This document shows, piece by piece, positions 6,401 through 8,696 of a stretch of DNA of 8,696 bases (position 1 is its first letter; each line of letters opens with the position of its first letter). Made by a program: the position numbers and the translations under genes. Source of the stretch: Planctomycetaceae bacterium (GTDB taxonomy: Bacteria > Planctomycetota > Planctomycetia > Pirellulales > Thermoguttaceae); NCBI GenBank assembly GCA_009776995.1, contig WRMR01000193.1:1-8696 (forward strand), in the 5' to 3' direction. Under the pieces are notes generated by a model. That model was not told the origin of the DNA. It did no database searches and saw nothing but the letters and a program-made list of their open reading frames with translations.

Positions 6401-8696
6401 TATTGAAGCGGAACCGGATGTGAAGTTTTACCTGGTCTGAGGCAACATGAAAGCGGAAATACTGTGAAACTGTCATGTTGACCGGGAATGACGAGCGTAT
6501 CGGCCATGAAATGGAAAGCTGTTTTGCAGGTCCCAGCGAGGCTCTCAACTTGTCCGATGGATGTGACAATTGCCCCAGGGATGGGGAAATTTCGACCGGA
6601 AAATTTGCGGCGGGGAGCAAGAGTTCCAGTGTCGAGTCCGGCACAGGCGGGATCGGAAAATCAAAGTGACGCAACGTCAGGTCCTCCTTGTCGTGGATCG
6701 TCGGCATGAGCGTCACTTCAAGCCGGTGACGACCTTGACCGGAAATGGTAAAGGCGTACTCTTTTCTGTTGGTTTCTCCGGTGGCGACAGGCTGGATCAA
6801 CCGGTTGTCACATTGAATCCCGTCAGGAGCTATTGGCATGGCAGGCAATCGCACCACAGCCGACGCGCCATCAATTTCCACATCATAGACCACACGAAAA
6901 TTCGACAGCGTGACCTCGTTTTGAATCGGGTCTTGCGTCAGTGTGCCGGCATAATGTGCTTTGCATATCCGCCAGTGACCGGAGGACGCAACCTCCTTTC
7001 CGCTCCATGACAAAGGCAGGTCGTTGAGCAGCGGTCCGGGCAGAAAAAAACGATCCCCGATTCGTCCCTGTGAATCGTAAGGAATATAAACCTGGCAGGG
7101 CGGTGGCGGATCGTTGGAGTCATCAGGAATCCCACGAATCGTCTCGGGGATGTTACCCGGTGTTTCGGGGGTGATCTCCGCAGGTAACGGGTTCGGCGAA
7201 GGCGTCGCGGGAACAACCCCGGGGAAAGTCGATGGTTGTGCCGACAGCGGCTTGGTCGTAATGAACAATATGATCGCCGAGACGACCAGGAGTGTCAGAA
7301 TGGCATGGCGTGACGACGAACCCGTTTCCGTACCGGGGATTTCACCGGAATCCTGACGTGTGTCCGGCGTGGTGGGCGATGGAGGAACATGACGTACTTC
7401 GCCGGGTTCCGAATCATCATGGAGGTCTCGCGCGGCAATGACGGTCGATCGGTCACTTTCCGTTGATTGGGGCGTTTTTCCATGATTCGAGTGCATCAGG
7501 CGGATCAAACCAAGCGCAAAGACACAAACCACTCCCCAAAACGCACTGGGAACAAGACATGAAAAACAGGGCGGGAGAAACCGGATCAGAAGAATGACGG
7601 CAACTGACGGAACGATCACCCGGATCATGGGAACAGGCCGGATTCGGCATGAGACCAACACAATGGAGAAAAAAACGAACAATTGGCAAGTCAACAACGT
7701 GTCATGCCGGACCAATTGAATCGATGGCGGAAAGTCCGAATCACAGACGACGTCGTGGACGACCCATCCCGGCATGTCAACACCGGGAGGAACAAACGCG
7801 TCGAAGAAGCGGAAAGGATGTTGATTCTCATGCGCATGGGATTGCCATTGTGAGGGTAAAACGAAAACGGTTGAGTGTGTCGTGTTTTTCGATGAGACCA
7901 CCCCGGCAATATCACCCTGGGGATAATACCAGAAACGATTGGCATGGACCGGTATGAGTTGCAACCGCAACGTTGCGGCTGCTTGGGCCGAAGTGACAAG
8001 CATGTTGTGATTGCCGTCGAAAATCACGGCCAATCGGTTTCGTTCCAACAAAGCCAACCCTTTGTCGTGACGGGTTGGGTTCCCGTCAACGGGTGTCACC
8101 GGAAAAACAGGCCGAGACGGGAAAATGCCGATTTGCGCCAACGAGTCGCGATCCATCAAAACCGTGAGAGAACGGGTGTTTGTTTGCGTGTCGTCATCAC
8201 GGGCAATCGTGTCACTCAAAATTCGGGACGCAAACAGTTCGCCCCAAGTCGGAGAAAAAACGGATTCTGCGGTATTCGGAGATGACAGATCGCGGGATGC
8301 GGATTCCTGCGGATCGTTTGCTATTGCCTGTTGGCGCAGGCGTTGCCACAACACCGGGTCGTCCAACAGCTTGAGCAACCGGATGGAACACAAGGCGAGT
8401 TCTTCTTTGGCATCCGTGGTCATGCTCCCGGTCAGCCAACGGCGTGACGAAAACAGGTCGAATTCCGGAAGATTGCCGTCATATTTCATAAGCCACTGGC
8501 GGAAATCAGCCGTTGGCTGTTCGTCGGATGATTGCCCGGCAACTTGGTATTTCCTGTTCCATCGGGGGGGGGATGCGTCGAAGCCGCGATACTGGGGCGG
8601 GGGCCAGGGAGACCATTTTTTAGTGTAGAGCGGTACACCCAAAGATGGCCTGGCGTGGGTAAGAAAAGAACCGTAAGCCCGCAAATGGGCACCCTC
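3474..8696 (-). CDS. giant multi-pass membrane protein with long beta-rich outer region, 5' end open at window edge
   Basis: At least 1,736 residues, counted from TTG 8684-8682. The frame is still open to 8696, so the start is probably outside. Function unknown. Order: soluble region 1-328; three membrane helices (about 329-346, 353-370, 377-397); polar linker 398-458 rich in Ser, Asp and Pro; a fourth helix 461-477 that resembles a signal peptide (ends PLSAQ); Pro-rich stretch 484-530; a beta-rich region of about 1,100 residues beginning with VYIPYDSQGRIGDRFFLPG (532-550); an acidic stretch 1524-1560; and C-terminal helices (about 1652-1671, 1683-1697, 1700-1716) with a basic tail. The VYIPYD/GDRFFLP phrase and the GQGRHRLEVTL strand (649-659) recall large planctomycete exported proteins annotated only as hypothetical. 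Beta modules repeat inside (see findings). The N-terminal region has no signal peptide of its own in view, which supports a start upstream. Composition is uniform and there is no internal stop. Confidence 0.88.
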   Translation of the reverse strand, partial: EGAHLRAYGSFLTHARPSLGVPLYTKKWSPWPPPQYRGFDASPPRWNRKYQVAGQSSDEQPTADFRQWLMKYDGNLPEFDLFSSRRWLTGSMTTDAKEELALCSIRLLKLLDDPVLWQRLRQQAIANDPQESASRDLSSPNTAESVFSPTWGELFASRILSDTIARDDDTQTNTRSLTVLMDRDSLAQIGIFPSRPVFPVTPVDGNPTRHDKGLALLERNRLAVIFDGNHNMLVTSAQAAATLRLQLIPVHANRFWYYPQGDIAGVVSSKNTTHSTVFVLPSQWQSHAHENQHPFRFFDAFVPPGVDMPGWVVHDVVCDSDFPPSIQLVRHDTLLTCQLFVFFSIVLVSCRIRPVPMIRVIVPSVAVILLIRFLPPCFSCLVPSAFWGVVCVFALGLIRLMHSNHGKTPQSTESDRSTVIAARDLHDDSEPGEVRHVPPSPTTPDTRQDSGEIPGTETGSSSRHAILTLLVVSAIILFITTKPLSAQPSTFPGVVPATPSPNPLPAEITPETPGNIPETIRGIPDDSNDPPPPCQVYIPYDSQGRIGDRFFLPGPLLNDLPLSWSGKEVASSGHWRICKAHYAGTLTQDPIQNEVTLSNFRVVYDVEIDGASAVVRLPAMPIAPDGIQCDNRLIQPVATGETNRKEYAFTISGQGRHRLEVTLMPTIHDKEDLTLRHFDFPIPPVPDSTLELLLPAANFPVEISPSLGQLSHPSDKLRASLGPAKQLSISWPIRSSFPVNMTVSQYFRFHVASDQVKLHIRFRFNIPSGSIRQVQIMIDPRYKRDGEWRASEAIESSEPVTGMENLRRITFQNPVSKSVTVELDCIPKNISGFADFSGIGTLALPRFRADDTHAQINHSWLGVFSTPSVEIELPLSNVETRIFENAWGRVNEPVQYAYDLLRPPENWFLTVKSRPVRKQINQRQWLLFRNQSILACLEEDVTPFHDGAAFPATDISPSYPAISSFSHEMILPEGFRCETAEVKSDSGQRLIKTRLEQNDRKLLLFFKEPVSGKYTVTLTGTVACEFHTEIPFPLFTHDDQEIVQRSVFCFRETSILVEQSLEEQSVQPIEAIPSPMPSVSPAYFISAYRIESLEQFLPSTIVISPNKPEITGVMVSRLERVFPFTHWNMNISWDVTISHGELDQVSLFIPVLLGETMVVASQPIITVVQTTKKDGTLVELRSRVPLSGKQSFEIRFPIGGTFDTVSVPNVRFLHDSELEHYVALPNYVTLPESSGYKPLTWTLANLSLSDYVPPTRPSFQYSDNTESSSRIDVASIYRYYRAGQRDFVANTGYSHDAAFVSCHSVTCFVRLNGICFVVSEFDIQGSDSSHCEIAFPHEYLLIRLQLNDVFPLPQRVDDATLRVELLSDVPVQRLKLFYCSRQAISGRDQTHFSAIHGFSNEPQSRPLSFPLPQVLSLPVHKTLWEVFFEPLPTTDKQIDTFVNVSDGHKRSSTHKKMVALEQPEAGGLRVRMELARLSWSLAFFRLTSAQPQEESKFSGRQAAWSRLWDGTQRKVHRFLPEWNQNRDQWDESFLFSEPVDLSDSEVFNPEPEPLEADADMAFAEACFSRKKTPQTLYDEIVNQYTALTTGSSLPSLPVDQESNVEAQTDMEHDLDWAYFWDEPVKVRYLAGVTPYGMTDLTLVFHPQITTVPRGVYLHYAFWGTVCLAVLVLAVSQRTQQLFRQFSSLFVIALIVFCWLFVKPNLMGWAVLLIMLISAIRIQWNRMRAATTVVMQNVVDQ
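8564..8572. repeat. G9 homopolymer inside the giant gene
   Basis: Nine G in a row (C9 in the coding sense) span the codons for SPP, residues 38-40 of the giant protein counted from 8684. Such runs slip during replication and sequencing. The frame between this run and the right edge of the window is therefore less certain than the rest of the gene. Confidence 0.85.

Noticed and set aside
3477..8628. Many open frames of 60-167 codons on the + strand opposite the giant gene (for example 8125-8628, 6570-7010).
   Set aside because: They are antisense shadows of one long uniform coding frame and encode low-complexity, Arg- and Ser-rich sequence with no recognisable motif.

Overview
The window reads as bacterial DNA, most likely from a planctomycete or a close relative. 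The evidence is indirect: a lipoprotein joining a papain-like C39 domain to a DUF1573 domain, a partner protein with an exported body and a single C-terminal membrane anchor, and a giant membrane protein with a very long beta-rich outer region. That style is common in Planctomycetota. No rRNA, tRNA, CRISPR array, transposase or integrase is visible.

Layout: bases 1-295 hold no convincing gene, only two adjacent hairpins (76-118) and a possible promoter. Two co-directional genes follow on the + strand, 30 bases apart: an exported, membrane-anchored protein of 396 residues (296-1486) and a C39/DUF1573 lipoprotein (1517-2572). The second gene appears frameshifted near its 3' end. Its expected C-terminal sequence continues in the +1 frame to about 2664 and then stops resembling the family. 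Next on the + strand is an S-adenosylmethionine hydrolase of the DUF62 family (2668-3480, start corrected to the ATG). The rest (3474 to the right edge) is one giant gene on the - strand that is still open at the edge. It converges on the hydrolase gene with a 7-base overlap.

Base composition splits the window. Hand-counted 60-base blocks from about 120 to 2665 give about 33-47% G+C, while blocks right of 2670 give about 48-62%, and bases 1-75 give about 55%. The low-GC block ends within a few bases of the hydrolase start codon, exactly where the DUF1573 gene loses its expected end. This looks like a recombination or insertion joint, or an assembly join.

Functionally, the low-GC pair would work outside the cytoplasmic membrane. 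The lipoprotein carries a papain-like fold with plausible catalytic residues but no ABC exporter beside it. The hydrolase acts in the cytoplasm on SAM. The giant protein spans the membrane several times and carries repeated beta-rich modules. Nothing in the sequence ties the hydrolase or the giant protein to the low-GC pair.
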